This document shows, piece after piece, positions 36,395 to 46,608 of a DNA stretch of 64,000 nt. The DNA is from Anabaena sp. UHCC 0187 (lineage in GTDB: Bacteria; Cyanobacteriota; Cyanobacteriia; Cyanobacteriales; Nostocaceae), in the NCBI RefSeq assembly GCF_009712035.1, contig NZ_VILB01000009.1, forward strand, positions 62,001-126,000, given 5' to 3'. The translations under genes were made by a program, and so were the position numbers. Each line of letters starts with the position of its first letter. The first letter of the stretch is position 1. The notes below the pieces were generated by a model. That model saw only the letters and a list, made by a program, of their open reading frames with translations. It was not told where the DNA came from and made no database searches.

Positions 36395-38203
36395 ATGCGA
36401 TTATCACAAATGTTATTTGTTACACTGCGGGATGATCCGGCTGATGCGGAAATCCCTAGCCATAAATTGTTACTCCGTGCCGGATATATCCGTCGCATTG
36501 GTAGTGGGATTTATGCTTATCTTCCCCTAATGTGGCGGGTTTTGCAAAAGGTTTCCCAAATTGTGCGGGAAGAAATGAACGCTACCGGCGCACAAGAATG
36601 TTTATTACCGCAGTTACAACCTTCTGAATTATGGCAGGAATCGGGACGCTGGGATACATACACTAAAGCTGAGGGGATTATGTTTTCTTTGGTTGATAGA
36701 AGGGAACAACAATTGGGACTTGGCCCAACTCATGAGGAAGTAATTACCACTGTTGCCCGTGATATGATTCGTTCATATCGTCAATTACCTGTACATTTAT
36801 ATCAACTACAAACTAAGTTTCGTGATGAAATTCGTCCCCGGTTCGGTTTAATGCGCGGACGAGAATTTATTATGAAAGATGGTTATTCTTTCCATGCTGA
36901 TGAAGAAAGTTTGAAAAAAACTTACCAGGATATGTACACTGCTTATAGTAATATGTTGCGGCGTTCTGGTTTGGCTTTTCGGGCTGTGGAAGCTGATTCT
37001 GGTGCTATTGGTGGTTCTGGTTCGACAGAATTTATGGTGTTAGCAGATGCGGGAGAAGATGAAGTTCTCTATACTGAAGATGGTAAATATGCAGCAAATG
37101 TAGAAAAAGCAGTTTCTTTACCAGCAGCAGCGGAAACTTCACCTTTTACAACTTACGAAAAACGGGAAACTCCGGGAACTGATACAATTGAAAAACTTTG
37201 CAATTTCTTGAAATGTTCTCCAACTCAAATTGTCAAAAACGTTTTATATCAAACTGTTTATGATAATGGGTTAACGGTTTTGGTGTTGATCAATATTCGC
37301 TCAGATCAGGAAATTAATGAAGTTAAATTACAAAATGAATTAACTAAATTAGCTCCTCAATTTGGTGCTAAAACTATTCTGACTTTAACTGTACCAAATG
37401 CCGAAGCTCAAGAAACATGGCAAGCTAAATCTTTACCTTTAGGTTATATCGCACCGGATCTTAGTGATGATTATATTGCTGGCAGTAAACAGGTAAATTC
37501 TCAATTTGTGCGTTTACTAGATCAAACTGCTGTGGAATTAAAGAACTTTGTTACTGGTGCAAATGAAAGTGGTTTTCACGTAGTTGGTGCAAATTGGGGT
37601 GAGCAATTTAAGCTACCCACATTAACCGTAGATATTCGTAAAGCAAAATTAGGCGATCGCTCTCTGCACAACCCAGAACAAACCCTACAAACAGCTAGAG
37701 GAATCGAAGCTGGTCACATCTTCCAACTGGGAACAAAATACTCTGAAGCGATGGGTGCAACTTATACCAACGAACAAGGGGAAGAAAAGCCTTTAGTTAT
37801 GGGTTGCTATGGTGTGGGTGTGTCTCGGTTAGCACAATCAGCCGTAGAGCAATCCTATGATAAAGATGGGATAATTTGGCCAGTAGCGATCGCACCATAT
37901 CACGCCATTATCACAATTCCTAACATTAAAGATGCCCAACAAATCGCCGTCGCCGAAAAACTTTACACAGAACTCAATAAAGCGGGTGTAGAAACATTAT
38001 TAGATGACCGAGATGAACGAGCAGGTGTTAAATTTAAAGATGCAGATTTAATCGGTATTCCTTTTAGAATAGTCACCGGACGAGCAATTGCAAATGGTCA
38101 AGTGGAAGTAGTAAAACGCGCAAATCGTGAATCTCAAGAAATTGCCATTGAGGAAGTTGTGAATACATTGCAACAATGGGTTAAAGACGCAATAACAGGG
38201 TAG
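36395..38203 (+). CDS. proS: Prolyl-tRNA synthetase
   Basis: Charges tRNA-Pro. The 602-residue bacterial-type enzyme has class II motif 1 region [14 protein letters not shown], motif 2 [21 protein letters not shown], an inserted YbaK-like editing domain (about 230-390) that hydrolyses Ala-tRNA-Pro, and motif 3 [14 protein letters not shown]. The C-terminal anticodon-binding domain is about 490-600 ([21 protein letters not shown]). The start ATG follows an AAAGGTAAAAAGA site. Confidence 0.97.
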   Translation: MRLSQMLFVTLRDDPADAEIPSHKLLLRAGYIRRIGSGIYAYLPLMWRVLQKVSQIVREEMNATGAQECLLPQLQPSELWQESGRWDTYTKAEGIMFSLVDRREQQLGLGPTHEEVITTVARDMIRSYRQLPVHLYQLQTKFRDEIRPRFGLMRGREFIMKDGYSFHADEESLKKTYQDMYTAYSNMLRRSGLAFRAVEADSGAIGGSGSTEFMVLADAGEDEVLYTEDGKYAANVEKAVSLPAAAETSPFTTYEKRETPGTDTIEKLCNFLKCSPTQIVKNVLYQTVYDNGLTVLVLINIRSDQEINEVKLQNELTKLAPQFGAKTILTLTVPNAEAQETWQAKSLPLGYIAPDLSDDYIAGSKQVNSQFVRLLDQTAVELKNFVTGANESGFHVVGANWGEQFKLPTLTVDIRKAKLGDRSLHNPEQTLQTARGIEAGHIFQLGTKYSEAMGATYTNEQGEEKPLVMGCYGVGVSRLAQSAVEQSYDKDGIIWPVAIAPYHAIITIPNIKDAQQIAVAEKLYTELNKAGVETLLDDRDERAGVKFKDADLIGIPFRIVTGRAIANGQVEVVKRANRESQEIAIEEVVNTLQQWVKDAITG

Positions 38204-38642
38204 AATTAAACTCTTGTGGGGTGGGCATACTATGGCTCAGTACAAGTCATGCCCGCCATTAATCCAAGATAAAAATAAAGAATAGGTATTGAATTCTGAA
38301 AATCCTGATTCAAAACATATAGATATGCAAATATCAAGTTGTGTATATTAACTATACTTCATATACCGTAAATTAACTGATGTTTGCTGCTAACTGATTT
38401 GTATACCATATTTCACTCAATTGCAATTTAAAAGTTTTTTCAAGAAACCATGAGATTTAGATAAAGACAAAAGTGACGGACTGGAAAAGATAACTCTACA
38501 ATTGAAGTGAGCAGGGGCAAGATTAGCAATAGCAGTTTATGTACAAATCAAAGCCAAAGATTTGAATCAGGGATATAACCTTATAAACAGGCTACTTATC
38601 TTACAAATACTATTTCCATCCTAAATCCAGTAGGTTTTATAT
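38204..38642. other. Gap between proS and the GerMN gene
   Basis: 439 bases with no gene. A GTGGGCAT...ATGCCCGC palindrome at about 38220-38254 (arms separated by about 20 bases) is a dispersed-repeat type. The remainder is AT-rich and otherwise featureless. Confidence 0.55.
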
Positions 38643-39254
38643 ATGAATGACCAACAAAGAACTAACGGTATTTCTTCCGGTGCGGTAGCAGCTATTTCCG
38701 CAGCAGTAGTAGCGGTAAGCGGTGGAATAGCCTGGTTTTCTTCCCAAACTCCCAATCCTCCCACACCTAGCAACTCCTCACAAATCATTAAACAGCCAAT
38801 TAAGCAATCAACAACCCAACAAGGGAACGAACAGACTGCTAGTATATATTGGCTCAGATCCAAGGAAAATCGCCTAGATTTAGTTCCCCAACCTTTTAAA
38901 GTTGCTGCTACCCAACCCAACCAAGTTTTAGAAGCAGCATTTAAAACATTATTAGCAGGGCCAAGTGAAGGAACAGACTCTACCACCATTCCCCAAGGTA
39001 CTCAACTATTGGGAGTAAAAGCCGAAAATAATGATGTTCATGTTAATTTATCGGAAAACTTTACCACTGGTGGCGGTAGCACTTCCATGATGGGACGGAT
39101 TGGACAAGTTGTATACACTGCTACTAGTTTAAACCCTAAAGCCAAAGTATATATTGAAGTCAATGGGAAAACCTTAGAGGTTTTAGGCGGTGAAGGCGTG
39201 GAATTAGAACAGCCACTCACCCGCGAAAGTTTTCAGAAAAATTATCCGCTTTAG
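38643..39254 (+). CDS. GerMN domain-containing protein
   Basis: A 203-residue protein with an N-terminal membrane helix (GAVAAISAAVVAVSGGIAWF, about 14-34), a Pro/Ser/Gln linker, and a GerMN domain (about 60-190). Visible GerMN elements are VAATQPNQVLEAAFKTLLAGPSEG, the AENNDVHVNLSENF strand and MGRIGQVVYTATSLNP. The domain occurs in sporulation and envelope proteins; in cyanobacteria its role is unknown. It ends just before a cluster of heptamer repeats. Confidence 0.88.
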   Translation: MNDQQRTNGISSGAVAAISAAVVAVSGGIAWFSSQTPNPPTPSNSSQIIKQPIKQSTTQQGNEQTASIYWLRSKENRLDLVPQPFKVAATQPNQVLEAAFKTLLAGPSEGTDSTTIPQGTQLLGVKAENNDVHVNLSENFTTGGGSTSMMGRIGQVVYTATSLNPKAKVYIEVNGKTLEVLGGEGVELEQPLTRESFQKNYPL

Positions 39255-39378
39255 TAATTGGTGATTGGTAATTGGTAATTGGTGATTGGTGATTGGTGAT
39301 TGGTGATTGGTGATTGGTGATTGGTAATTGGTAATTACTCTTGTCTGTTCCCTGTTCCCTGTTCCCTGTTCCCTGTCA
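39255..39378. repeat. GATTGGT and TGTTCCC heptamer repeats
   Basis: About 12 units of GGTGATT/GGTAATT (39255-39336), then about five TGTTCCC units (39346-39378) followed by CACCTATCACCTG. It fills the gap between convergent GerMN and accB genes. Confidence 0.93.
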
Positions 39379-39394
39379 CCTATCACCTGTTTAC

Positions 39395-39919
39395 TTAATC
39401 GGGGTTAATTCTCATCAAAGGTTGGCCATATTCCACTGGTTCGCCATTTTGAACTAAAATTTCCATTACCTGTCCAGAGACTTCGGCTTCAATTTCGTTC
39501 ATCAGCTTCATTGCTTCAATGATACAGACACTTTGACCAGCTTTGACGCGATCACCTACTTCCACAAAGGATGCTTCTCCCGGTGCTGGAGCGCGGTAAA
39601 AAGTCCCCACCATTGGTGATGGTACGTCAACCAATTTTTGATTAATTGGTGAAGAAGAATGAGTAGATTGTACTACCGAATTATCTGCAACTTTATTTGT
39701 CACACCCCCCTCAGACATTGAAGTTGGTAACGCTGTAGATACTAACTGGGTTACACCAGCGCTCACCACACCACCAACCGTCCCTGGGGCATTATTGTTA
39801 AAACTGACAGCTTTCCGTACTGTTAACTCAAATTCATTGTTTTTGAGTGTAACTTCCGCAATATCTGTTTGGGCAATAGTTACCAATAGCTGACGGATTT
39901 CATTAAAGTCTAATGTCAC
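39395..39919 (-). CDS. accB: Biotin carboxyl carrier protein of acetyl-CoA carboxylase
   Basis: Carries the biotin that is carboxylated and then used to make malonyl-CoA for fatty-acid (and here also polyketide) synthesis. The 174-residue protein has a flexible Ala/Ser/Thr linker and a C-terminal biotinyl domain with EAMKLMNEIEAE; Lys138 is the attachment site. It lies downstream of efp on the same strand, the usual efp-accB pair in many bacteria. Confidence 0.97.
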   Translation of the reverse strand: MTLDFNEIRQLLVTIAQTDIAEVTLKNNEFELTVRKAVSFNNNAPGTVGGVVSAGVTQLVSTALPTSMSEGGVTNKVADNSVVQSTHSSSPINQKLVDVPSPMVGTFYRAPAPGEASFVEVGDRVKAGQSVCIIEAMKLMNEIEAEVSGQVMEILVQNGEPVEYGQPLMRINPD

Positions 39920-40105
39920 AATTATTTTACCTCGACCTAACCGTTAAATTAAAATTCTAAGTAAGGCAGGGATTTAATCCCTCTATAAAAAAGGGATTGA
40001 AATCATTATTACCAAGTTGAAATTTTGGACTTCGACTTCGCTCAGTTGAACGATTTTGAATTTTAGTCCTCACTATTTCAAGTTGGTATCAAAAAAATAG
40101 GAAAA

Positions 40106-40663
40106 TTATTCCCTGCCTAAATACTTGTCTTCTCTGGTATCAATCTTTATCCGTTCCCCTTGGGCAATAAACAAAGGAACCATGATAGTTGCACCAGTTT
40201 CTAGAGTTGCTGGTTTAGTACCACCTGTAGCAGTATCACCTTTGACACCAGGATCTGTTTGCACAATTTCCAAAACTACAGAGTTAGGTAGTTCTACTTC
40301 CAGCACCTGTTCGCCCCAGCGAATCACGTTCACTTCCATACCTTCTTTAAGGTACTTGACGCGATCGCCAATTTGCGCTGTAGTTAATCTACCTTCTTCA
40401 TAGGTCTCCATATCCATAAAGATAAACTCATCGCCTTCTTTATAGGTATGTTGCATCGTCAGTTTTTCCAAAGTTGCCTGGGGAAGGCTTTCCCCAGCCC
40501 GGAAAGTTTTTTCCAACTGTTTCCCAGTTTGGACATTTTTTAATGTTGTCCGCACAAAAGCAGAACCCTTGCCTGGCTTAACGTGAAGAAAATCTATCAC
40601 GCGCCAGACCGAACCATCTAATACAATTGAAACACCAGGTCGAAAGTCGTTACTAGAGATCAT
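40106..40663 (-). CDS. efp: Translation elongation factor P
   Basis: Relieves ribosome stalling at Pro-Pro and similar sequences. The 185-residue three-domain protein shows [20 protein letters not shown], the loop region [17 protein letters not shown] (the usual modified-residue tip PGKG), [18 protein letters not shown] and the C-terminal [13 protein letters not shown]-type end. It precedes accB on the minus strand. Confidence 0.97.
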   Translation of the reverse strand: MISSNDFRPGVSIVLDGSVWRVIDFLHVKPGKGSAFVRTTLKNVQTGKQLEKTFRAGESLPQATLEKLTMQHTYKEGDEFIFMDMETYEEGRLTTAQIGDRVKYLKEGMEVNVIRWGEQVLEVELPNSVVLEIVQTDPGVKGDTATGGTKPATLETGATIMVPLFIAQGERIKIDTREDKYLGRE

Positions 40664-40980
40664 GAAACTTTCAAATTTTGCAAGACAATCGGCATTTATT
40701 GTACCCTTCCCGCGCCATAAGTTGTTAATTGTCAGTGGTCAGTTGTTCGTTGTCAGTGGTCAGTGGTCAGGAAAGAGGCAAAAGGTAATAGGCAATAAAT
40801 ATAAATATTCTCTATGCCCCCAGTTCCCAGTCCCCAGTCCCCAGTCCCCAGTCCCCAGTCCCCAGTCCCCAGTCCCCAGTCCCCAGTCCCCAGTTCCCAG
40901 TCCCCAGTCCCCCAATGTGGGAAGATAATCAATGAATTAGTTCCAGTCAACACTTTGATGTAACAAGAAAAAGAAATTCC
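40664..40980. other. Divergent gap between efp and the cyclophilin gene
   Basis: 317 bases dominated by tandem repeats: GTCAGTGGTCAG/GTTGTTCG units at about 40721-40771 and an octamer array at 40817-40912. Apparent short open frames here are repeat translations, not genes. Confidence 0.8.
40817..40912. repeat. CCCAGTCC octamer tandem array
   Basis: About 12 near-perfect copies of CCCAGTCC with occasional CCCAGTTC. A C-rich array with the complementary G-rich strand GGACTGGG. It is the longest and most regular tandem array in the window. Confidence 0.95.
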
Positions 40981-42087
40981 ATGTTGAACTTATTAAATTC
41001 CTGGGTTAAGAACAGCCTAAAGGTAATATTGCTATTAACAATATTTTTAGGCGTGAATACAGTTGGGTGGACTCCCGTTAGTAACGCCGGTTTACCAGCG
41101 GGAAACGCAATTACCGATGGTAAGGCTTTGTTACGTTATGCACTCCCCATAGATAATCAACCTGTACGTAAACTGCAAGCCAGTTTAGAGGATATTTCTA
41201 ACCAACTGCGGGCAAATAAGCGATGGGGCGCAGTTAATAATGACCTCAAGCAAGCATCGCGGATACTCGATAAACCTTCCCAAATATTAGCAAGCGTTCC
41301 GGAAGAACGCCAACCTCAAGCTGAAGCTTGGATGACTGAATTGAAATCTGGCATCACAGAACTGCAAGAAGTAGTTAAAACTAAACAAAAAGAACCTATT
41401 CTTGACGGAAGAGCCAAATTACTGGATCTTGTCAGTTTGTTAGAAGAATCAATGGTGACGGAATTCCCCTTTGAAGTCCCTGCTGAATACAGTAATTTAC
41501 CCCAACTCAAAGGACGGGCTACCATTGCTTTTAAAACTAATAAAGGCGATCTTACTGTAGTTGTTGACGGCTATAGCGCCCCTGTCACTGCGGGTAATTT
41601 CGTTGATTTAGTACAAAGAGGTTTTTATAACGGTTTAGAATTCACCCGTTCGGAAGAATCTTACTTTTTACAAACCGGAGATCCTGTTGGTAAAGAAGTT
41701 GGTTTTATTGATCCTCAAACTGGCAAATATCGCGCTGTTCCTTTGGAAATTTTAGTCCAAGGAGAAAAAGAACCAACCTATGGCATCACTCTCGAAGAAG
41801 CTGGGCGTTATTTAGATATGCCAGTTTTACCGTTTTCGTCTTTTGGTGCTTTAGTTATGGCACGTCCTGAAGGTGAAGCTAATGGTGGTTCTTCCCAAGT
41901 TTTCTTTTTCCTTTTTGAACCAGAACTTACCCCCGCTGGACGGAATCTTTTAGATGGTCGTTATTCTGTGTTTGGTTATCTCACCCAAGGTAGAGAGATT
42001 TTAGATAAACTCAAAGCTGGTGACAAAATTGAATCCGCAACCGTTGTTCAAGGCGTAGAAAATTTAGTTCAGCCTCAAGCAGCATAA
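40981..42087 (+). CDS. Cyclophilin-type peptidyl-prolyl isomerase, CYP38/TLP38-like
   Basis: A 368-residue protein with an N-terminal signal ([22 protein letters not shown], cleaved near NAGLPAG), then a helical PsbQ-like region (about 40-165). The C-terminal cyclophilin domain (about 175-365) begins [28 protein letters not shown]. This two-part architecture matches plant CYP38/TLP38, a lumenal protein needed for photosystem II assembly. Key catalytic residues are poorly kept, also as in CYP38, so it may work as a chaperone. Lumen or periplasm is inferred from the signal. Confidence 0.88.
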   Translation: MLNLLNSWVKNSLKVILLLTIFLGVNTVGWTPVSNAGLPAGNAITDGKALLRYALPIDNQPVRKLQASLEDISNQLRANKRWGAVNNDLKQASRILDKPSQILASVPEERQPQAEAWMTELKSGITELQEVVKTKQKEPILDGRAKLLDLVSLLEESMVTEFPFEVPAEYSNLPQLKGRATIAFKTNKGDLTVVVDGYSAPVTAGNFVDLVQRGFYNGLEFTRSEESYFLQTGDPVGKEVGFIDPQTGKYRAVPLEILVQGEKEPTYGITLEEAGRYLDMPVLPFSSFGALVMARPEGEANGGSSQVFFFLFEPELTPAGRNLLDGRYSVFGYLTQGREILDKLKAGDKIESATVVQGVENLVQPQAA

Positions 42088-42505
42088 TCAATTTTGGGTT
42101 TTAGATTGATCAATCTAAAATCCAAAATAGCCGCAAACAGTAAGAAGCCTCACTTGTCACCCGATAGGGGAAGGTAATTAATAAGTTTAAATTATTAATT
42201 TATTATTTTTAATAAGTTTTTTTGAAAAAATTTTTTATTTTCAGGGTTCAGGTCGGGTTTCTTGTGGTAATATAGTTATATAAATATAATCGAGCATGAG
42301 TAAAATTTTATCAAAGGTACACATTCCCATTATCAGGATATCACGCCGAGGGGCTAAAGTCAATCGGTTAAACCCGAAAAAAAGAATTTTTTTTAAATTT
42401 TTTAAATTTTTTTGAATTTGAGAACGCCCAATCAGGATTCAGACAAAGGAATTATAGCACAAAGGAACATCCTTTAATCCTATAAATCCTGATTCTGACA
42501 TTTTC
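42088..42505. repeat. Left long direct repeat beside the restriction-methylase gene
   Basis: Bases about 42180-42499 match the region about 46088-46446 in the same orientation. Shared landmarks, in order: ATAAGTTTAAATTATTAA; TAATAAGTTTTT; GGTCGG; TGTGGTAATATA; a TATATAAATATAAT/TATATTAATATAAT block then GAGCAT; ATTCCCATTATCA; ATATCAC; AAAGTCAA; a run of A and T; GACAAA; ATTATA; ATCCTGATT. It ends six bases before the methylase stop codon. Confidence 0.85.
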
Positions 42506-45500
42506 CTATATTTCCACATATTGCCAGCGTTTGGTTGCTTCTGTTTCTCGACAGATTAAAATCCCAAACCATTCTAATCTCTCTACATTTTCAGCAATGG
42601 CATTTTTGTATCTACCACCATTTTTAAATTGAGCCGCAATTTGTTCCACTGTCCACTCTCTGGTATTGGTGCGAAGTAAGTCGCGGATAGCTGCAAGTTG
42701 ATCTTTTGGTTCTTTGGGAAATGTTTTTTGTTCCGTGGGAATAATCACGGTTTCTTCTGCTTCCATTACTTCCGTTAGCACTTGTTGGGTAACTTCATTT
42801 GGTGCTTGATATTCGGGACGCAACCAGCGAATTGTTCCGTTACGTTCTTCTTCTGCACGTTCAGCATTGAGAGCAACTAATCGTTCTAAAATTATTTCTT
42901 CAATTTCGGCTTTTGTTTTTTGATGATCTTTTAAATCGTGCCATTCATAAGCATCAAAAACGGCATTATCTAATTCATCATGAATTTGTTTGAGGGTGGA
43001 AACTAAGGCTTTATTATTATATGTTTTATCTGTTTCGGTAAATGTTTCACCTTTGCGGAGTTTTTCTAGCAGGTTATACATTCCGGTAATTGTGATTTCG
43101 GGATATTGTGTTTGCACTCGTTTACGGTGGGAATCTAATCTTTCTCCTAATTCTCGAATTTTCTGTTTTTGTTCTGGTGTAGGATTTGGGAAGGGGAAAG
43201 GATCAAAACAAACAGAGTTATTATAGCGAGGTGTATTTCCTCCTAAATCTCCACCTGCTGCTAATGACCAAACAATATGAATATAACTGGACAAAACACC
43301 GAGAAAGTAAGAATCGTCAATTGCGATCATAATCACTTCACTTTCAGTTATGAAATCTGCTGGAAGAAAAATGAAAAATCTATGCTTTGCTGTTCTTGGA
43401 GTTGCAATATATTTATTTAGATTATTAAGTGCTGGTCTAAAAGTAGCTCTAGCTTCCCCATAAATCCACCAGCTATCACGAGACGATTTTCGTCTATTTA
43501 CATCTCTTTCTGGTTTAACTCTTTCATAAATCCATTGATAAATAACTGGATAAATATCTTGAACTTGCTTAATAGAAAGTCCCCAAAGATCAATTGTAAA
43601 TAAACCTCTATTCTTATCAGTAATATCTTTGCCACTGATAAATCTTTTAATTACTGATAACTGATTATTATTGTCTTTGCTGTAGCCTAAAAATTGGGCT
43701 TGTTCTTGTGTGAGAAGAAAACCTGCTCCTCTCATTTCCATTCCTCTACAAGCAAGTTTTGAATTTGCTTTTAGCTTGTTAGTACCTGCGACATCTGCTC
43801 CAGATTGGAGATTACTGAAAATTTTCTCTACATTTTTCCACTGAATATTAATTTTATCTGCCGAATGTTCCGGGGTTATTCCTTCTTCATGCGAGACTAA
43901 AGTACCAATTTTAGGAATATGTAAAAGTCTTTGAGAATTAATTGATTCAGCACCAGTCATAGCAGCGGTAACTCCTGCATCTCCATCAGTCCAAGGATGA
44001 TCAGGAATTGCTAAAATTAACCGAATAGGATTTTTGTGATTTAGATAAAAATCAATTATCTTTCTTTGTCGAACTTGTTGAATTGTATTAGTTGAGATAA
44101 AAGCAAACTTATCAACTTTATCATCTTGGGCTAACTGTGCTGCTTTATGCCACCAATACATGACGAAATCTACAGTATCAGGAACATCTGGATAAACTTC
44201 ACGCAATGTTTCTGTATATCCATCTCCTAATCTATCCCTCATTCGTGCATTTCCAATAAAAGGAGGATTAGAAACAATATAATCTGCATTTGTCCATGTA
44301 GCAGGACGAGGATTAAGATAACGATAAATAGGAATTTGATCACTCGGATCTGGAACATCTTCACCCGTCACAGGATGCTTGATCATTTTTCCACCCCAGC
44401 GAGTTTTTACCTGACCCGTTTTAGCATCAATATCTAACTCTTTCCCATCATAATCTAACACCGCATCACGAAATTCAATATTATGAAAATCCTGTAAAAT
44501 CGGTTCTGGTGGTGGTGTACTGCCATAGCGTTTAAAATGCCATTGTAAATAACCAATCCAAATTACTAACTCTGCAATAGCAGCCGCTCTAGGATTAATT
44601 TCAATCCCTAAAAATTGCGACGGGTTTACCTGTTTTCTCCCAGCTAAACGCGGATCAAATTCCTCTAATAAATTCGTTGTCACCTTTCCCAAAACATCCA
44701 GCAAGCGCATTTGTACTTCCTGTTCCAATGTTTTCAGTAAGTCTAACGTCACATACAAAAAGTTACCCGAACCACAAGCCGGATCAAGAATGCGAAGTTG
44801 TTGTAATTTATCTAAAAATCCCCTAATTTCACTTTCCGCTTTTTCTATTTGTGCTTTTGTCGGTTTTTGCTGTTTTTCTTTCAGAGTTAAAAACCGATCA
44901 ACTTCCGATTCAACTAATAACCATTCTTCCCGTAAAGGTTCTATGACTACTGGACGCACCAACCGCTCAACATAGGATCTGGGTGTGTAATGCGCTCCTA
45001 AACTTTTGCGTTCTTTACTATCTAAAGCTCGTTCTAATAATGTCCCAAAAATCGCCGGTTCTACCTCTGTCCAATCTTTATCTGCGGCTTCATATAGCAC
45101 TTCTAACTGTTCTTTAGGTAAATCAAAAGCTGTTGCATCTTTAAAAAAGCTGCCATTAAATTGGGGAATTTCATCAAAGTTAAATTCTCCCCCAGTATTC
45201 ATGACTTTCCAAAGTTTTTCAATCTGGGTTTTAAATGTTTTTGGTTCAACCAACCAACGCTCTTTTAAGGCTTTAGTAAAAACTTCTCCTTTCAATAATT
45301 TCACATCTTCTGCAAACATGGTAAAAATGCAGCGCATGAGGAAATTGGCAACTTCTTGGGGTTGGTGTCCTTGTTGTTCTAACCACCGCGCTAATTTAGC
45401 TAAAGTATCCGCTACTTCTCTTGTTACCCGCGCTCGATATTTTTCTGGGTTGAGACTTTGAGGATCATTAAATATCGCAACAAAACGATTAAATACTTTT

Positions 45501-45994
45501 TGATCTAAAAGCTGATCAAGATCAATTTTTTCCCGCGCACCATAACCGCCGTAATTACCACTAAAACTTACCCAAAATTCAAAATGTGAGCCAATATCAC
45601 AGGTAATTAGAAATGGGGGTTTACTTGGTAGAAAGGGTGTATAACTTTGAGCTTGATAAAAAGCCTTTTCCATTGCTATATCATAGGTTTTTGTCCCTCG
45701 TTTAGCAGTACCGCGTTTATTTGCATTTCCCCCTTGTTTAGCTTCAATTAAAAAATGTCCTTCTTTATAGAAGTCTGCAAAGTTGGTAGTGACTCCATCT
45801 TTGTTAAATATCTTGATGTCTTTATCAAAACAATAGCGATCGCCTGTTATACTTCCTTTAGGTGCTGGACGTTCTACCGCCAACGCATCACAAAGTTCTA
45901 AAAAGAAACCCTGATAATTTGCTCTTTCGTTACCCTGCGAACCTTTCCACTTTTTGAGAAATATTTCGACTCGTTGACGATCTTCACTTTTCAT
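42506..45994 (-). CDS. Fused restriction-methylase (MmeI-like / type IIG-IIL)
   Basis: A 1162-residue protein combining a nuclease-like N-terminus with an adenine-type DNA methyltransferase. FADFYKEGHFLIEAKQGG (about 72-89) fits a PD-(D/E)XK nuclease with Asp74, Glu84 and Lys86. A helical region about 195-345 follows. The SAM motif is DPACGSGNF (about 403-411) and the catalytic motif NPPF (about 573-576), giving N6-adenine specificity. The C-terminal third is probably the target-recognition part. The gene is single, with no separate hsdR/hsdS. It is bracketed by two long direct repeats, so it may be a mobile unit. The recognition sequence cannot be told. Confidence 0.88.
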   Translation of the reverse strand: MKSEDRQRVEIFLKKWKGSQGNERANYQGFFLELCDALAVERPAPKGSITGDRYCFDKDIKIFNKDGVTTNFADFYKEGHFLIEAKQGGNANKRGTAKRGTKTYDIAMEKAFYQAQSYTPFLPSKPPFLITCDIGSHFEFWVSFSGNYGGYGAREKIDLDQLLDQKVFNRFVAIFNDPQSLNPEKYRARVTREVADTLAKLARWLEQQGHQPQEVANFLMRCIFTMFAEDVKLLKGEVFTKALKERWLVEPKTFKTQIEKLWKVMNTGGEFNFDEIPQFNGSFFKDATAFDLPKEQLEVLYEAADKDWTEVEPAIFGTLLERALDSKERKSLGAHYTPRSYVERLVRPVVIEPLREEWLLVESEVDRFLTLKEKQQKPTKAQIEKAESEIRGFLDKLQQLRILDPACGSGNFLYVTLDLLKTLEQEVQMRLLDVLGKVTTNLLEEFDPRLAGRKQVNPSQFLGIEINPRAAAIAELVIWIGYLQWHFKRYGSTPPPEPILQDFHNIEFRDAVLDYDGKELDIDAKTGQVKTRWGGKMIKHPVTGEDVPDPSDQIPIYRYLNPRPATWTNADYIVSNPPFIGNARMRDRLGDGYTETLREVYPDVPDTVDFVMYWWHKAAQLAQDDKVDKFAFISTNTIQQVRQRKIIDFYLNHKNPIRLILAIPDHPWTDGDAGVTAAMTGAESINSQRLLHIPKIGTLVSHEEGITPEHSADKINIQWKNVEKIFSNLQSGADVAGTNKLKANSKLACRGMEMRGAGFLLTQEQAQFLGYSKDNNNQLSVIKRFISGKDITDKNRGLFTIDLWGLSIKQVQDIYPVIYQWIYERVKPERDVNRRKSSRDSWWIYGEARATFRPALNNLNKYIATPRTAKHRFFIFLPADFITESEVIMIAIDDSYFLGVLSSYIHIVWSLAAGGDLGGNTPRYNNSVCFDPFPFPNPTPEQKQKIRELGERLDSHRKRVQTQYPEITITGMYNLLEKLRKGETFTETDKTYNNKALVSTLKQIHDELDNAVFDAYEWHDLKDHQKTKAEIEEIILERLVALNAERAEEERNGTIRWLRPEYQAPNEVTQQVLTEVMEAEETVIIPTEQKTFPKEPKDQLAAIRDLLRTNTREWTVEQIAAQFKNGGRYKNAIAENVERLEWFGILICRETEATKRWQYVEI

Positions 45995-46038
45995 GGCAAC
46001 CTGGAATATTAATTACTGTCAAAATCAGGATTTTACAG

Positions 46039-46380
46039 GATTTGAGGATTTACAGGATATAGCAAAAAACTGAGCTTTTACCCAATTCATAAGTTTAAAT
46101 TATTAAATCTTGAAACTTTAATAAGTTTTTCTTCAAAAAAAATTCTTTTTTTTGGGGGTTGCGGTCGGTTTGGATGTGGTAATATAAGTATATTAATATA
46201 ATGGAGCATCGGTAAAAATTTTATCGAGGCATATATTCCCATTATCAATATATCACTTCAAGCGGAAAAAGTCAACGGGGTTGAACCCAAAAAAAGAAAT
46301 TTTTTTTCAAAATTTAATTTTTTTTTAATTTTGATGTCCTGATAAATTGAAGGGACTAAAATCCTGTAAATCCTCAAATC
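46039..46380. repeat. 20-base perfect inverted repeats bounding the right repeat core
   Basis: GATTTGAGGATTTACAGGAT at 46039-46058 is the exact reverse complement of 46361-46380. They bracket the 340-base AT-rich right-hand repeat core. The similar ATCCTGTAAATCCTGATT also recurs at about 46422-46441. The left copy does not show the same outer pair. Confidence 0.85.
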
Positions 46381-46446
46381 GTGGACATCCTGATTCTGAC
46401 AAAAAAATTATAACACAAACCAACATCCTGTAAATCCTGATTATGA
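46088..46446. repeat. Right long direct repeat beside the restriction-methylase gene
   Basis: Counterpart of 42180-42499, about 100 bases upstream of the methylase ATG. Same landmark order, including TGTGGTAATATAAGTATAT, ATTCCCATTATCA, AAAGTCAACGGGGTTGAACCC and ATTCTGACAAAAAAATTATA. It may also contain the methylase promoter. No transposase or integrase gene is near either copy. Confidence 0.85.
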
Positions 46447-46453
46447 CGATATC

Positions 46454-46486
46454 AGATCCCCGACTTCTTTAAATAATCGAGGATCT
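46454..46486. repeat. Degenerate copy of the AGATCCCCGACTTCT palindrome
   Basis: AGATCCCCGACTTCT, then TTAAAT, then AATCGAGGATCT: the left arm matches the perfect palindrome at 50364-50396 and the right arm has decayed. It lies downstream of the RND permease. Confidence 0.8.
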
Positions 46487-46608
46487 AATAAGTAGGTAGG
46501 TGTTGAAAATTGTCGTTATGACAAGGCAGAAGGCAGAAGGGAAGATCGTTTTGGGAAACTTTACTTTCCGTTACATATTTCGATTTTTTTGCACTGTTCT
46601 ACTTACTA

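Noticed and set aside
39204-39386. A 60-codon frame on the minus strand beginning in the GerMN/accB gap
   Set aside because: It is a translation of the GATTGGT and TGTTCCC heptamer repeats (NYQSPITNHQ-type peptide).
40662-40953. Open frames on both strands in the efp/cyclophilin gap
   Set aside because: They are made of the CCCAGTCC octamer array (SPQSPVP or GDWGLGT peptides) and are not genes.
42180-46446. A complete transposon around the restriction-methylase gene
   Set aside because: No transposase or integrase gene and no clear matched terminal repeats at both ends; only direct repeats are supported.
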